A stretch of DNA of 64,000 bases. It comes from Paenibacillus illinoisensis NBRC 15959. GTDB lineage: Bacteria > Bacillota > Bacilli > Paenibacillales > Paenibacillaceae. Position 1 is the first letter of the stretch, and each line of letters opens with the position of its first letter. The DNA lies in contig NZ_BIME01000005.1 of assembly GCF_004000925.1 (NCBI RefSeq), forward strand, positions 124,001-188,000, given 5' to 3'. The notes beneath the pieces are model-generated. The model was not told where the DNA came from. It did no database searches and saw only the letters and a program-made list of their open reading frames with translations. Positions 32,952-42,612 of the stretch are shown piece after piece. A program made the translations under genes and the position numbers.

Positions 32952-33992
32952 TTGGATACAAACATCGGCACAGGCTCAAGTGAGCCGTTCATTCTGGGCG
33001 TGCTCGACCTTGTGCCAAGGTTGAATGGAGCTGCAGCGGAAGAGGCTTTGCAGCAGTCCGTATCCTTGGCTCAACATGCCGAAGCCTGGGGATATACCCG
33101 GTACTGGACATCCGAGCATCATGATATGGAGGAACTTGCATCCGCATCGCCTGAAGTTCTTCTCTCGCATATTGGTGCGAGGACAGCAACAATTCAGCTG
33201 GGATCGGGTGCGGTGCTGCTGCCGCATTACAGTCCGCTGAAGGTGGCCGAGTCGTTTCGGCTGCTGGCTGCACTTTACCCAGGCAGAATTGAGCTGGGAC
33301 TGGGACGCGCGCCTGGAGGTGGGCCGCATGCCACCATGGCGCTAAGCGGCAATTATTTGCAGCATGTGTCCAAATTGCCTGAATCACTCGCGGCACTCAC
33401 TGAATTGCTCGAGGATCGGTACAGTTATGAGGAGCATCGGGTAACGGCACGTCCGATCCCTGAACTTCCTGTATCCCTGTGGATGCTGGGTACCAACGTC
33501 AAGAGTGCCGAGTTTGCCGCACGGTATGGCATGGGGTATGTATTTGGTCAGTTTATGAGTGATGCCGATGGTACGGAAGCAGTGAAGCGGTATCGGGATG
33601 GGTTTACCCCAAGTAAAACGATGAACGAACCGCAAGTGATGGTTGCGGTCAGTGCAATGTGTGCAGAGACAGAGGAGGAAGCTCGGGACTGGAGCCTCGA
33701 AATGGCAGATCGGCGCAGGCAGAGTGGACAAGATGCGCCAGCCCTGCACGCTGGCGAGAAGGAATCTAACTCTAGTACGGGTGGTCAGATCAACATTGAG
33801 AAGGGCGAGGGTGCGGACGAAGCACGTAAACATTTTGCAGGGACAGCGCCGCAGATCTGGGAACAATTCGGGCAGGTAAGCAAACGACTGGCGACGAATC
33901 AATTTCTGGTGGTTACAGCCGGCCCTGATTACGAGCGAAGACTTGCGTCTTATCGGTTACTTGCCGAGTTTGGTAAAAACATGGTGAAGTGA
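32952..33992 (+). CDS. LLM-class (luciferase-like) flavin-dependent oxidoreductase
   Basis: The 346-residue protein belongs to the luciferase-like monooxygenase family, MsnO8-like subgroup. It shows ILGVLDLVPRL, HAEAWGYTRYWTSEHHDMEELASASPEVLLSHIGARTATIQLGSGAVLLPHYSPLKVAESFRLLAALYPGRIELGLGRAPGG and NQFLVVTAGPDYERRLASYRLLAE. Such enzymes use reduced FMN; the substrate is unknown. A TTG at 32952 is preferred because AAGGAGTGA lies seven bases upstream, and a GTG at 32943 would overlap that site. A Gly/Ser-rich insert (ESNSSTGGQINIEKGEG) is unusual. Confidence 0.86.
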   Translation: MDTNIGTGSSEPFILGVLDLVPRLNGAAAEEALQQSVSLAQHAEAWGYTRYWTSEHHDMEELASASPEVLLSHIGARTATIQLGSGAVLLPHYSPLKVAESFRLLAALYPGRIELGLGRAPGGGPHATMALSGNYLQHVSKLPESLAALTELLEDRYSYEEHRVTARPIPELPVSLWMLGTNVKSAEFAARYGMGYVFGQFMSDADGTEAVKRYRDGFTPSKTMNEPQVMVAVSAMCAETEEEARDWSLEMADRRRQSGQDAPALHAGEKESNSSTGGQINIEKGEGADEARKHFAGTAPQIWEQFGQVSKRLATNQFLVVTAGPDYERRLASYRLLAEFGKNMVK

Positions 33993-34329
33993 AGTAAGCA
34001 GCGCTTTTCCGGTTTTCATAGGATGATCCTCACAATTTAACATGTTGAAGGGTTGCAGATCGGTATTCTCCGTATGCTGCAGCTCTTTTCCATTTTATCA
34101 CGCTGCATGCTTTCAGAAGTATTCCTATGACCTCAACGTGTATACGAGGCACAGGATTTTACAAAACGAAGCATGTCTTAAACAAAATAATGTTATAATA
34201 CTTTACGTCAGTTTACCCATAGAGATATGATGAAAGAGTATTTTGCAAGATGCCAAAAGAAGGGTAAAACCAAGACAAAAGAACTGAAAGTTCGGAGAAT
34301 GTCCGAATCAGGCATAAGGGGGAAATCAC
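33993..34329 (+). other. Gap upstream of the chemotaxis receptor
   Basis: No credible gene is seen. A TATAAT at 34194-34199 could be a -10 box for the receptor, but no good -35 is correctly spaced. A short frame at 34227-34415 overlaps the receptor start and looks non-coding. Confidence 0.45.
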
Positions 34330-36042
34330 ATGTTCAGCAGATTCAAGGTCAGGAGTATCGGTCTGCGTATCAGCATCGCGTTCTATTTGTTAATCCTCTG
34401 TTTAATTCTCCTTAGTGTCACCATTATTACCCGGTTGAACTCCATGGAAGCCAACACCAATGAGATTACGGGGAACTGGATGCCTTCGATTCAGCAAATC
34501 AATAGGTTGAACTATACCACCGAACATATTTTGTCATTGAGTTACCGGCACTTTGATGCTCCGGATGGAGACAAGGCTGAACTCGCTGAAGAGCGTACCA
34601 ATTACATTCGCGAAACCGCACAGGCGATCAAAATATACGATCAGCAGGAAAAGGCGACAGACGAACAGGAGCACTGGGATGCATTCAAGACGAAGTGGGC
34701 AGCTTACCTTAAGCTGAATACCCAAGCGATCAATTTGAGTGATCAAGGACAATCCCAACTGGCGAAGGAAGTATCGGAAAAAGGGGCTGATTCCTTCGAT
34801 GCCATGCAGGTCGATCTGGATTTTCTGGTCGAGTACAATCAGAATCAGTCTGATCTCTCGGCAGCACAAACCATCAGGTCAGTGCAGAATGGTCGAATGA
34901 TCATTATTGTAGGGGTGCTGATCATGATTGCGATCACGGCAATCGTGATTCCGATTATCCGTTCCCAGGTCGTGAAACCGCTGCTCCGGGTTATTAGTGC
35001 AGTGAAGCTGATTGCAGAAGGCCAACTGAATGTGCAGGATATACATACCAAGCACGAAGATGAAGTAGGGCTCTTGGCTAAAGCGGTAAACACGATGAAA
35101 GGGAATCTGACTTCGATGGTGCTGAATGTCAGACGTGTTGCCGAAGCGGTGAATCGCCAGAGCAACGAACTGGCCATTTCTTCGGAAGAAGTCAAAATTG
35201 GAAGTCAGCAGATTGCCATTACGATGGAAGAGTCGGCCAAGGCTGCAGAGAGTCAGGCCGTAACGGCAGTCGAATCAGCACGTACGGTTGAGGGATTAAA
35301 CGATCACATTCAGCAGCATGCTATTCAAGGGAGCAAGCTTAGTGCGATGTCAGAACGTGTGCTGGAGCAGGGATTGAATGGACGTAAGGCCATGGAACAA
35401 TCGGTGCAGCAAATGCAGCAAATCTCCGGGGCTGTATCGGCTTCGATGGATCGGATGGAGCAGCTAAACCGTAAAAACGAGGATATTTCCAAGCTGGTCC
35501 AAGTGATCCGTGACATTGCAAGGCAGACCAACCTGCTGGCATTGAATGCTTCCATTGAGGCAGCCCGCGCTGGAGAGAGTGGTCGTGGGTTCGCCGTGGT
35601 CGCAGCCGAGGTTCGGAAGTTATCGGAAGCGGTGCAGACTTCAGTGGAGGAAATTACAGTGATTACGGAAGATATCCAGCAGGATTCCCAGGGAGTAGTT
35701 GCTGAATTACGTACAGGTGTTCGGGAGACTGAACGGGGACAAGAACATGTGCGAACTTCGGGTAATCTGTTCCGGAATATTAATGAATCCGTAGAGGAAA
35801 TGGTTCACGTGATTGGCACGATGACAGCTGGGTTGGAAGGCATGCAGGATGCAAGTGGACGCATGAATGATTTCAGCCAACAGATCTCGGCAGTATCGGA
35901 ACAAACTGCGGCAAGCGTAGAGGAAGTTTCGGCTTCGGCTGAAGAACAGGTAAGCTCCATGGAAACGATTAGCGGCAGCATTCAATCATTGAAGGAATTG
36001 TCGGATGACCTGCTTACTTCCATCGAAAAATTAAAAATATAA
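34330..36042 (+). CDS. Methyl-accepting chemotaxis protein
   Basis: The 570-residue receptor has a first membrane segment at about residues 12-34 and an extracellular four-helix-bundle-type sensor to about residue 188 ([23 protein letters not shown]). A second membrane segment at about 191-211 and a HAMP domain ([25 protein letters not shown]) follow. The cytoplasmic signalling domain has the conserved hairpin tip [36 protein letters not shown], which contacts CheA/CheW. AAGGGGGA precedes the ATG. The ligand is unknown. Confidence 0.94.
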   Translation: MFSRFKVRSIGLRISIAFYLLILCLILLSVTIITRLNSMEANTNEITGNWMPSIQQINRLNYTTEHILSLSYRHFDAPDGDKAELAEERTNYIRETAQAIKIYDQQEKATDEQEHWDAFKTKWAAYLKLNTQAINLSDQGQSQLAKEVSEKGADSFDAMQVDLDFLVEYNQNQSDLSAAQTIRSVQNGRMIIIVGVLIMIAITAIVIPIIRSQVVKPLLRVISAVKLIAEGQLNVQDIHTKHEDEVGLLAKAVNTMKGNLTSMVLNVRRVAEAVNRQSNELAISSEEVKIGSQQIAITMEESAKAAESQAVTAVESARTVEGLNDHIQQHAIQGSKLSAMSERVLEQGLNGRKAMEQSVQQMQQISGAVSASMDRMEQLNRKNEDISKLVQVIRDIARQTNLLALNASIEAARAGESGRGFAVVAAEVRKLSEAVQTSVEEITVITEDIQQDSQGVVAELRTGVRETERGQEHVRTSGNLFRNINESVEEMVHVIGTMTAGLEGMQDASGRMNDFSQQISAVSEQTAASVEEVSASAEEQVSSMETISGSIQSLKELSDDLLTSIEKLKI

Positions 36043-36086
36043 ACCTTCTTCTTATAATAGAAGAAACATGAAGGACGGCTGCAATT

Positions 36087-37073
36087 TTGACTGAAATCTA
36101 TTCGACCGACATCACAAGGAGTTCAATCAACCAAGATTACATCTATACGTTTGCCTGTCATGAGAATGAGCGTGAATTATGCTCGCTCGAGCTCCATACA
36201 CTGGTTGGTTCCAGACTGGAAATGAATTCGGATTTACGCTCATATGTCCGGTCTAATATATGCATTCCACCAGGCAGAAGCCCGTTTATTCATGGAAGGC
36301 TGGACGTGATATCGGAAGCAGAGACCGTGAAGGATCTGCTTCCGACTGCAGCGAAGATTGAATTGCTTCAAGAAGAGACGTTTAAGGTGGTATGTTTGAA
36401 AGAAGGAGACCATATGCCTGATTATGAACATTCCCGTCAGCTGGAAAGAGAAGTGGGAATGTGCATTAAGGGAAAGGCGCAGATGAAGCGCCCAAAAGTG
36501 ACCTTTGGACTAATTCGAACAGGTAGAAAATGGATCTTCGGTCGGTGGACAGAAGCGGATCGATCGTGGCAACGTCATCAGCAGAAGCCGCAAAATTACT
36601 CCACTGGTTTCGGAGTTGCGCTGGCCAGATCTCTCGTTAACATTGCCGTACCGAACATTCTGAACCAGCGGCTGCTCGATCCATGCTGCGGCATGGGTAC
36701 GGTAGTCATTGAAGCACTCTCCATGGGAATTGAGGCAAGAGGGAACGACCTGAATCCGCTGGCCATTCAGGGAGCGCGCATCAATCTGCCGCACTTTGGT
36801 TATGATCCGGCTTGCCTTACACTGGGTGACATGAAGGAATTAGACGGATCTTACGACGCAGCGATTTTGGATATGCCCTACAATCTGTGTTCCGTCCTCC
36901 CGGATGAAGACCAGCGCGTCATGCTGACAAGTCTGCGCAGGCTGGCGAAACGGGCTGTAGTTGTATCCACGGAATGGGTGGAAGAGCATTTGCTTGCAGC
37001 GGGGTGGGAAGTGGATCAGTATTGCGCTGTGCGTAAAGGAACGTTTATACGTCACGTTTGGTTATGCACATAG
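36087..37073 (+). CDS. TRM11/UPF0020-like RNA methyltransferase
   Basis: The 328-residue protein has an N-terminal region like the first half of TRM11/THUMP-type methyltransferases and a Rossmann methyltransferase domain. QNYSTGFGVALARSLVNIA is followed by the SAM-binding LLDPCCGMGTVVIEALSMGIEARGNDLNPLAIQGARINL and the catalytic DMPYNL (a D/N-PPY-type motif). RNA guanine-N2 methylation is the likely activity; the exact tRNA position is not known. The start is a TTG at 36087 with GAAGGACGGC upstream. A strong bidirectional terminator lies just after it. Confidence 0.8.
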   Translation: MTEIYSTDITRSSINQDYIYTFACHENERELCSLELHTLVGSRLEMNSDLRSYVRSNICIPPGRSPFIHGRLDVISEAETVKDLLPTAAKIELLQEETFKVVCLKEGDHMPDYEHSRQLEREVGMCIKGKAQMKRPKVTFGLIRTGRKWIFGRWTEADRSWQRHQQKPQNYSTGFGVALARSLVNIAVPNILNQRLLDPCCGMGTVVIEALSMGIEARGNDLNPLAIQGARINLPHFGYDPACLTLGDMKELDGSYDAAILDMPYNLCSVLPDEDQRVMLTSLRRLAKRAVVVSTEWVEEHLLAAGWEVDQYCAVRKGTFIRHVWLCT

Positions 37074-37087
37074 TTATATAGTAGAAG

Positions 37088-37134
37088 AAAACCTCCAACT
37101 CGGAAGAAATGATTTCCGGGTGTGGAGGTTTTTT
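37088..37134 (+). terminator. Bidirectional terminator between convergent genes
   Basis: AAACCTCCA and TGGAGGTTT form the outer stem, and CGGAA/TTCCG an inner one. T-runs lie on the + side and A-runs on the - side, so it can serve both the methyltransferase gene and the minus-strand dehydrogenase gene. Confidence 0.85.
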
Positions 37135-37198
37135 ATATCCATTTTTAGAAATAATGATAAGGCATTTGTACAATTGTGCATGGAAAATGGAGGGCGAA

Positions 37199-38155
37199 TT
37201 AGTATTTATGACTATAGTCGACCAGGTTGAGCGGCAGTGTTTTGCCCGCCAGGTAAGCTTCCAGATTTTCCACAAAAATATCAAGTGCCCGATCCGTATA
37301 TTGCTCCGTACTTCCCGCGATATGGGGGGTAATTAACACATTGTCCTTTTGCCATAATGGATGCTCAGCAGGAAGGGGTTCTTCTTCAAAAACGTCCAGC
37401 GCAGCATAGGCGACCTGGCCGCTATCCAGTGCACGAATTAGCGCTTCAGTGTCTACACTTGGACCTCGTCCTACATTGACGAAGCAGGAGCCTTTCTTGA
37501 AATGTTCGAATGCGGTTTGATCATACAAATGATGGGTTTCGTCTGTGAGGGGCAAGATGTTAATGACATAATCACCTTTGCCCAAAGCTTCATGCAGTCC
37601 GGACATATCGTACATGTGATCGACATTAGGAACGTCTTTGCCGGACCGGCGGACCCCGATGACATTCATGCCAAACGCCTTGAGAATACGGGCAGCTTCG
37701 GTGCCGATCTCTCCTACACCAACAATGACAGCCGTTTTGTCGTGCAGCTCCGGCAGTGGTTTGCCGGGATTTTTCCACTCGGCTTGCTGTTGATGAAGCA
37801 TGGCTTGTCTCAGCCAACGGCTGTGCGATAACATCATGCCTACAATAATTTCAGTGATCGGGATGGCATGTACGCCATTGGCACTGGTCACCTGAATATT
37901 TTTTTGTTCCAAATCCAAGAAGGGGAGGTTATCCACACCTGCGGACCAGACCTGTACCCACTTCAGGAGGCTGTCCTTCTTCAGGGCATGTTCTGTGACG
38001 AGTGGAGACCAGCCAACAATAATTTCGGCTTCTGTTAACTCAGTAGGGTCAATCTCCTTGGCTTTGCTGACGGTCAGCGTATAGCCGGGTGCGGCGTCTA
38101 AAATGCGCTGCTGCTGTTCCGCAGATAAAGATGGAAAACATACAATTTTACCCAT
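37199..38155 (-). CDS. D-2-hydroxyacid dehydrogenase (NAD-dependent)
   Basis: The 318-residue protein belongs to the D-isomer-specific 2-hydroxyacid dehydrogenase family. The NAD-binding Rossmann core is KTAVIVGVGEIGTEAARILKAFGMNVIGVRRSG. The catalytic series appears as SCFVNVGRGPSVDTEALIRAL (arginine), ALDVFEEEPLPAEHPLWQ (glutamate) and VLITPHIAGST (histidine). The start at 38155 is supported by AGGAGGT just upstream on the minus strand; a longer in-frame version lacks such a site. It reduces 2-keto acids to D-hydroxy acids; the specific substrate is unknown. Confidence 0.92.
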   Translation of the reverse strand: MGKIVCFPSLSAEQQQRILDAAPGYTLTVSKAKEIDPTELTEAEIIVGWSPLVTEHALKKDSLLKWVQVWSAGVDNLPFLDLEQKNIQVTSANGVHAIPITEIIVGMMLSHSRWLRQAMLHQQQAEWKNPGKPLPELHDKTAVIVGVGEIGTEAARILKAFGMNVIGVRRSGKDVPNVDHMYDMSGLHEALGKGDYVINILPLTDETHHLYDQTAFEHFKKGSCFVNVGRGPSVDTEALIRALDSGQVAYAALDVFEEEPLPAEHPLWQKDNVLITPHIAGSTEQYTDRALDIFVENLEAYLAGKTLPLNLVDYSHKY

Positions 38156-38342
38156 AGTGTGTAACCTCCTGAATTCAATTGAGTTGTGAGATAAGTGTAG
38201 CAGATTTGAGAAGATGCTGCAGAAAGGCAGGAATGAAGCCTCATGTGCAAGTGCTGACATTTGTGTCAATCTATAATTACCCAACTTGAAACAGGACATA
38301 TGATTATGAAATAATAGAACGAACTTTAGAGAGGTGTATACG

Positions 38343-38948
38343 ATGATGAATAACTATTCATATACGGATCTACCATCACGGCGGGAAAGATTATTTACGG
38401 CGATACGTCTTCCGGCAGCTATTCAGGAATCCCTTCAACTCGATGCAGGAATGGTGAAGAACGGACTCGATTTTCGCAAATGGACAGACCATCGGGATTA
38501 CCATATCACGCTGCAATTTCTGGGAGATACACTGGTGAGTGATATCGGGCATCTGCGGAAAGCGCTGCGCATGGCGAGTACTGGAATTCAGCAGTTTGAA
38601 CTGCAAACTTCCGGGTGGGGTACTTTTGGTCTGAAAGATGCTCCGAAGGTGTTGTGGAGGGGTGTGGACGGCGAACTAGAGTCTTTGAATCTTCTTCACA
38701 AACGGATCGTGGAGGCCACATCCACACTTGGATATGAAGCAGAGCTGAGACCTTACTCTCCGCACATTACAATTGCACGCAAATTTCTGGGTTTAGCTCC
38801 AGGAAATGAAGATAAAGGTATTTATGGGGTGCTTCCGGAACATTCCTTGGGTGCTAAATCATGGATTGTGGAGGACTTTGTACTTTATGTGACTAGGCTG
38901 GGACAATCGCCAATGTATGAGGTTGTGGATACGTTTTCATTTTCCTAA
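38343..38948 (+). CDS. thpR: 2'-5' RNA ligase / RNA 2',3'-cyclic phosphodiesterase
   Basis: The 201-residue protein is a 2H phosphoesterase. The two HxT/S-x motifs are HITLQFLGDT (near residue 54) and HITIARKF (near 140). The N-terminal RLFTAIRLPAAIQESL is the family start. ThpR-type enzymes open 2',3'-cyclic phosphates on RNA. The ATG at 38343 follows AGAGAGGTG; a GTG at 38334 is within that site. Confidence 0.9.
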   Translation: MMNNYSYTDLPSRRERLFTAIRLPAAIQESLQLDAGMVKNGLDFRKWTDHRDYHITLQFLGDTLVSDIGHLRKALRMASTGIQQFELQTSGWGTFGLKDAPKVLWRGVDGELESLNLLHKRIVEATSTLGYEAELRPYSPHITIARKFLGLAPGNEDKGIYGVLPEHSLGAKSWIVEDFVLYVTRLGQSPMYEVVDTFSFS

Positions 38949-38975
38949 AACTCGTTTTTATGACATAAAATCACA

Positions 38976-39004
38976 TTGACATTACGTTTATCCCTATGTA
39001 ATAT
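38976..39004 (+). promoter_or_regulatory. Promoter upstream of cell wall hydrolase gene
   Basis: A perfect -35 TTGACA (38976-38981) is followed after 17 bases by TAATAT (38999-39004). The ribosome binding site of the hydrolase gene lies about 60 bases downstream. Confidence 0.7.
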
Positions 39005-39079
39005 TAGCCATCGTTATTCAAATTCTTTTTTTTGGGTTACTTAGTTAAGGGAATTGTTGCGACAGGAGGAATCTTACGA

Positions 39080-39940
39080 ATGGATATTATAAGCAAGAAT
39101 CGTTGGGTAGCACCGATGTTATCTGTGCTGCTTGTATGTATAGTGGGGGTTAATGTAGTTCAGGCAACTGGGAAATGGAACGAGGCAAGTGATAGTAAAC
39201 AGATGACCGATCTGGCGGCTTCTGTGCAAAATAGCGCATCATCTTCTTCTGCTGGGGACAGGCGAATGATGTCAGACGGGACAAGTCTGTCTGCTGATTC
39301 ATCGATTCATACGGCAAACTGGACGGCTTCCTTGCCAGCCAAGGACTGGCTTACGGCTGCTCAGGAAGAACAGGAATTGAAGGAAGCCAAGGCCAAGCAT
39401 AAGGCCAGAGCTGCTGCTGCGGCCAAAGCCAAAAAAGAAGCTGCCCTGAAATTGGCCAAAATAGAGAAGGCCAAAGCGGCTGCTGCTGTAACAACTCCCC
39501 CCCAAAAACTTTACTTTACGCGGACCGAGCTTTTGAACCAGGAGGACTCGAAACTTGCAACCTGGTCATACAGTGTGTCCGATAAAGAGCTGCTTCTGCT
39601 GCAAAAAATCGTCATGGCAGAGGCGGAAGGTGAACCGTACGAAGGCAAAGTGGCAGTTGCCAATGTTGTCTTAAACCGGCTGCGGTCAGCCAATTTTCCC
39701 GATACTATTTATAAGGTAATCTATCAGAAGTCTCAATTCAGCCCGGTAGCCAACGGACGTCTGAAGCGTGTAGTTCCCAATGAGGACAGCGTGAAGGCAG
39801 TGAATGCTGCACTGAATGGACAGAAGGAAGTCGCTGATGATACGTATTATTTCTTGTCATTGACGCTTGCTGATGATCTGACGGTTGCCCATTCGAAGAA
39901 AAAAGTGAAAACGATCGGTCATCATACTTTTTACAAGTAA
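39080..39940 (+). CDS. Cell wall hydrolase, SleB/CwlJ-type
   Basis: The 286-residue protein has an N-terminal signal or anchor segment (WVAPMLSVLLVCIVGVNVVQATG), a Ser-rich stretch and a Lys/Ala-rich helix. The C-terminal hydrolase_2 domain shows LLLQKIVMAEAEGEPYEGKVAVANVVLNRL with the catalytic glutamate and ends SLTLADDLTVAHSKKKVKTIGHHTFYK. Members act on peptidoglycan, including spore cortex. The ATG at 39080 follows AGGAGG. It has a promoter of its own and a terminator after it. Confidence 0.9.
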   Translation: MDIISKNRWVAPMLSVLLVCIVGVNVVQATGKWNEASDSKQMTDLAASVQNSASSSSAGDRRMMSDGTSLSADSSIHTANWTASLPAKDWLTAAQEEQELKEAKAKHKARAAAAAKAKKEAALKLAKIEKAKAAAAVTTPPQKLYFTRTELLNQEDSKLATWSYSVSDKELLLLQKIVMAEAEGEPYEGKVAVANVVLNRLRSANFPDTIYKVIYQKSQFSPVANGRLKRVVPNEDSVKAVNAALNGQKEVADDTYYFLSLTLADDLTVAHSKKKVKTIGHHTFYK

Positions 39941-40107
39941 TTGATCTGAAAATTCTGCAAACAGGCAGGGTAGTTAATGTATTTACATTAAACAAACCTT
40001 TGAAAACACCTGAAACAGAGTTTTATTTCGGTATTTAATTGGATCTCTTTCCTTTAAATTACCCTTTTTTCTGGTAAAACATACGTTTACTTTAAATGAA
40101 ATTGAAG

Positions 40108-40142
40108 AAGGTTCCCTTCCAAAATGAGAAGGGAACCTTTTC
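40108..40142 (+). terminator. Terminator after cell wall hydrolase gene
   Basis: AAGGTTCCCTTC pairs with GAAGGGAACCTT (12 bp), followed by TTTT. It lies between convergent genes. Confidence 0.85.
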
Positions 40143-40240
40143 TGTATGCATTTCGTTTCAAATGAGTTGATGTTAATCATAGGACATGTCTATCCATATA
40201 CAACACCCTCCCAGAAGAGCTCCAGGGGCCTTTAGAGGCC

Positions 40241-41461
40241 TTAGAATGGAATTCTGGTACCTGACAGCGTCGTGGTAGGAATTCCGGCCTTAAAGCGTTC
40301 CTTGGGCGTGGAGGGGAACTCGGCTGCAGCCGGACACAATAATTCGTGAACAGCCTGTGCACAAGACGTCGGATCATAGGACGGTTTGTTCCACGGTTTG
40401 CGTACAACTTTCAGCTGGCTTTCAGCTTCCTTCGGTGCTTTTGTACGGTCGCACAGCTCTGTGAACCTTGTGGTAATGACGTCTGCTGAATGTATCACCT
40501 GGCCGTATCCGGCTTGTACAAAATACTCGCAATTCTCTTCTTCCTGGCCTGGAAGCGGTGGAATAAACAACATCGGCAGCCCTTTAGCCAGAGCCTCTGT
40601 GCAAGTCATGCCGCCCGGTTTCGTAATAAGGACGTCCGATACGTCCATCAGTTTGCTGACTTCTCTTGTGTAACCGAGAATGCGGATGTTCGGATGCTGG
40701 AAGCAAGCCATCTCTTTCATCTTGGAGATCATCTTCTCATTGCTTCCAAGGCAAAATACAAGCTGCACCCGATCGGCCCACGAGGTTAATAGTTTCATAT
40801 GTTCTTCATCAAAGGAAAGCCCCCATCCACCGCCCATAAGCAGTGCCGTAGGCATATCCTGAAGTCCCATTTCCTGACGCAACCGTACTTTGTCACCTGC
40901 TTCCCAAAAATCAGGATGCACGGGAATTCCCGTAACCTGAATTCGAGAGGGGTCGACTCCCCGAATTTCAAGTAATGCCTTAACCTGCGGGGTAGAGACC
41001 AGATATTGATTTACTTCAGGATTGATCCATGTACCGTGCACATCGTAATCCGTAATGACCGTATACAGTGGTATGTTCAGTCCTTGCCGTTTCAGTCTTG
41101 AAATGACCGCATTCGGAAACGGATGAGTGCAGATTACCGCATCCGGCTTCAGCTGGGATACAACCTGCGCCGTCTGAGTATAGAAAATCCGATGCAAAGC
41201 GAGTTTGGTAAATCCGTTCAACGATTTATTATATTGTGTCCGATACAGCATGCTGACCAGTTTGGGCTGGACGGATAATGTTTTTCGATAGGCGGAAAAA
41301 ATAAGCGGAGCCACCGTCGGATTTAGGAATTTGCCAAGTTCGATAACGCGGCTATGGACGTGTGGACTGACCTTTTTGATGCCGCTTGCCAGCGCATGTG
41401 CGGCCTGGGTGTGACCGGTGCCGAAACCTTCGGATAATAAGAGCACTCTTGGTTTTCGCAT
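40241..41461 (-). CDS. MurG/UgtP-like glycosyltransferase (diglucosyl diacylglycerol or MGDG synthase type)
   Basis: The 406-residue protein is a GT28-type transferase of the MGDG synthase/UgtP group. The N-terminal RKPRVLLLSEGFGTGHTQAAHALASGI has the Gly-rich acceptor loop. The middle has ICTHPFPNAVISRL and VITDYDVHGTWI. The C-terminal donor site is seen in VLITKPGGMTCTEALAKGLPMLF. It would transfer sugar to diacylglycerol or a similar lipid at the membrane surface. The ATG at 41461 is chosen because AAAGGTGA lies just upstream; a start at 41479 is in frame but lacks a site. The C-terminal 40 residues are Pro/Thr-rich and poorly conserved. Confidence 0.85.
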   Translation of the reverse strand: MRKPRVLLLSEGFGTGHTQAAHALASGIKKVSPHVHSRVIELGKFLNPTVAPLIFSAYRKTLSVQPKLVSMLYRTQYNKSLNGFTKLALHRIFYTQTAQVVSQLKPDAVICTHPFPNAVISRLKRQGLNIPLYTVITDYDVHGTWINPEVNQYLVSTPQVKALLEIRGVDPSRIQVTGIPVHPDFWEAGDKVRLRQEMGLQDMPTALLMGGGWGLSFDEEHMKLLTSWADRVQLVFCLGSNEKMISKMKEMACFQHPNIRILGYTREVSKLMDVSDVLITKPGGMTCTEALAKGLPMLFIPPLPGQEEENCEYFVQAGYGQVIHSADVITTRFTELCDRTKAPKEAESQLKVVRKPWNKPSYDPTSCAQAVHELLCPAAAEFPSTPKERFKAGIPTTTLSGTRIPF

Positions 41462-41755
41462 GAGTTCACCTTTATTCATAAGTTTAAATTTGATAAGTTC
41501 ACCGTTCTGCCGTACCCTTCAATACATGAATATACAGCGAAACGGAAAATCATGTTCATTCCATAAATATTTACACGAAAGTTGATGATCTGAGACAGCC
41601 CATCTTCGTTTAATCCGTATTATTGGAACCATCATACACTATAGACGACGAATGAATCACTTTCCACTGCATTTCGGTTAAAATAAATTAACACAAATTT
41701 GAAATGTTAGGGTTGCAATCTGTTGTCGAAGGTGATAATGTAAGTTTTGACCAAG

Positions 41756-41778
41756 TGACCAAATTGTATTTTTGGTCA
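41756..41778 (+). promoter_or_regulatory. TetR-type operator upstream of the regulator
   Basis: TGACCAAA (41756-41763), seven bases, TTTGGTCA (41771-41778) is a perfect 8-bp inverted repeat spanning 23 bases. An extra half site TGACC lies at 41748-41752. It sits about 25 bases before the ribosome binding site of the TetR gene, so autoregulation is likely. The rest of the gap from 41462 contains the unidentified promoters of two divergent genes. Confidence 0.7.
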
Positions 41779-41813
41779 TTTCATAAGAGAAGATCAGTGA
41801 AGGAGGGGATATG

Positions 41814-42395
41814 ATGGCTCCGATTGACCGGAGGCAGCAGGTCATTCATGCAGCAGCTCAGTCGTTCGCCATGTTTGGATACAAAGCTACCACGATGGAT
41901 CAGGTAGCCAAGATAGCGAATGTAGGCAAAGGGACAATTTACACTTTTTTTACGAACAAGGAGCAGCTGTTTGATCAGATTCTGGTGGAAGTGATCCAGG
42001 AAATGAAAAATATTGCCCATCGTGAAGTGCGTCAGGAAAGTGCCTTTTTTGATAACCTGTTTCGTGTGCTGGATTCATTGCTGGAATTCCGACGTGATCA
42101 TGATTTATTGGTGAAGCTATCCCAGGAACTTAAAGATTTTGGAACACTTCAGGCCAAGGAGGGTCTGGACAAGGTGGAGAAGGTCATTTCCGACTTCTTG
42201 TCCAAGGAGCTGGAGAAAGCCAGAGACAGCGGTGAGATTCGGGATTGTGATCCGCAAGTCGTGGCCTTTATGATGATCCGTCTGTATATAGCGCTCACCT
42301 CGGATTGGAATAAACAGCACGAACCGCTCAGCAAAGAGGAAATCAAAAATTACTTTCGTCTTTTCTTAATGGAAGGAATTGCTGCCGTCATGTAG
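41814..42395 (+). CDS. yhgD: TetR family regulator, YhgD-like
   Basis: The 193-residue protein has a TetR helix-turn-helix at about residues 7-55 (RQQVIHAAAQSFAMFGYKATTMDQVAKIANVGKGTIYTFFTNKEQLF), then a ligand-binding helical domain. The start at 41814 has better spacing from AAGGAGGGG than the ATG at 41811. It is followed by the yhgE-like gene, the same arrangement as B. subtilis yhgD-yhgE. Operator-like repeats precede both genes, so it probably represses both. Confidence 0.88.
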   Translation: MAPIDRRQQVIHAAAQSFAMFGYKATTMDQVAKIANVGKGTIYTFFTNKEQLFDQILVEVIQEMKNIAHREVRQESAFFDNLFRVLDSLLEFRRDHDLLVKLSQELKDFGTLQAKEGLDKVEKVISDFLSKELEKARDSGEIRDCDPQVVAFMMIRLYIALTSDWNKQHEPLSKEEIKNYFRLFLMEGIAAVM

Positions 42396-42461
42396 TTTCC
42401 AAATTTCTCTACTATAATATAGGGAGAATATGGATTGTCTTTTTTGCGTGAAGGCAGTGAG

Positions 42462-42488
42462 GCTTGCCGAGAGGCAGGTTTGTTTTTT
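42462..42488 (+). terminator. Terminator between tetR and yhgE genes
   Basis: GCTTGCC (42462-42468) pairs with GGCAGGT (42473-42479) around GAGA, with a T-rich run to 42488. It separates the regulator transcript from its target. Confidence 0.72.
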
Positions 42489-42497
42489 ACTCTAAAT

Positions 42498-42520
42498 TGA
42501 CCGTTTGAGGAAAGTGGTCA
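42498..42520 (+). promoter_or_regulatory. Second TetR-type operator, upstream of yhgE
   Basis: TGACC (42498-42502) and GGTCA (42516-42520) enclose 13 bases; the total length of 23 equals the operator before the TetR gene. The inner positions match the palindrome less well (GTTT against AAGT). The shared ends and length suggest that the same protein binds both. Confidence 0.55.
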
Positions 42521-42612
42521 GTTCGTATTTCAGCAAATTGCTGAATTTATTCACATATTTACATTAAGTTAGTTCCTGCTCATGAAGCAGAGAGTTAGGG
42601 GAGAAAAAAGAC

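Noticed and set aside
31519..33992. dgt plus flavin oxidoreductase as an anti-phage island
   Set aside because: dGTPases can take part in phage defence, but this is a standard housekeeping-type Dgt and the neighbour is a common LLM oxidoreductase; nothing else in the context supports a defence role.
34227..34415. Short frame overlapping the chemotaxis receptor start
   Set aside because: It overlaps the receptor gene by about 85 bases in another frame, has no good binding site and resembles nothing known.
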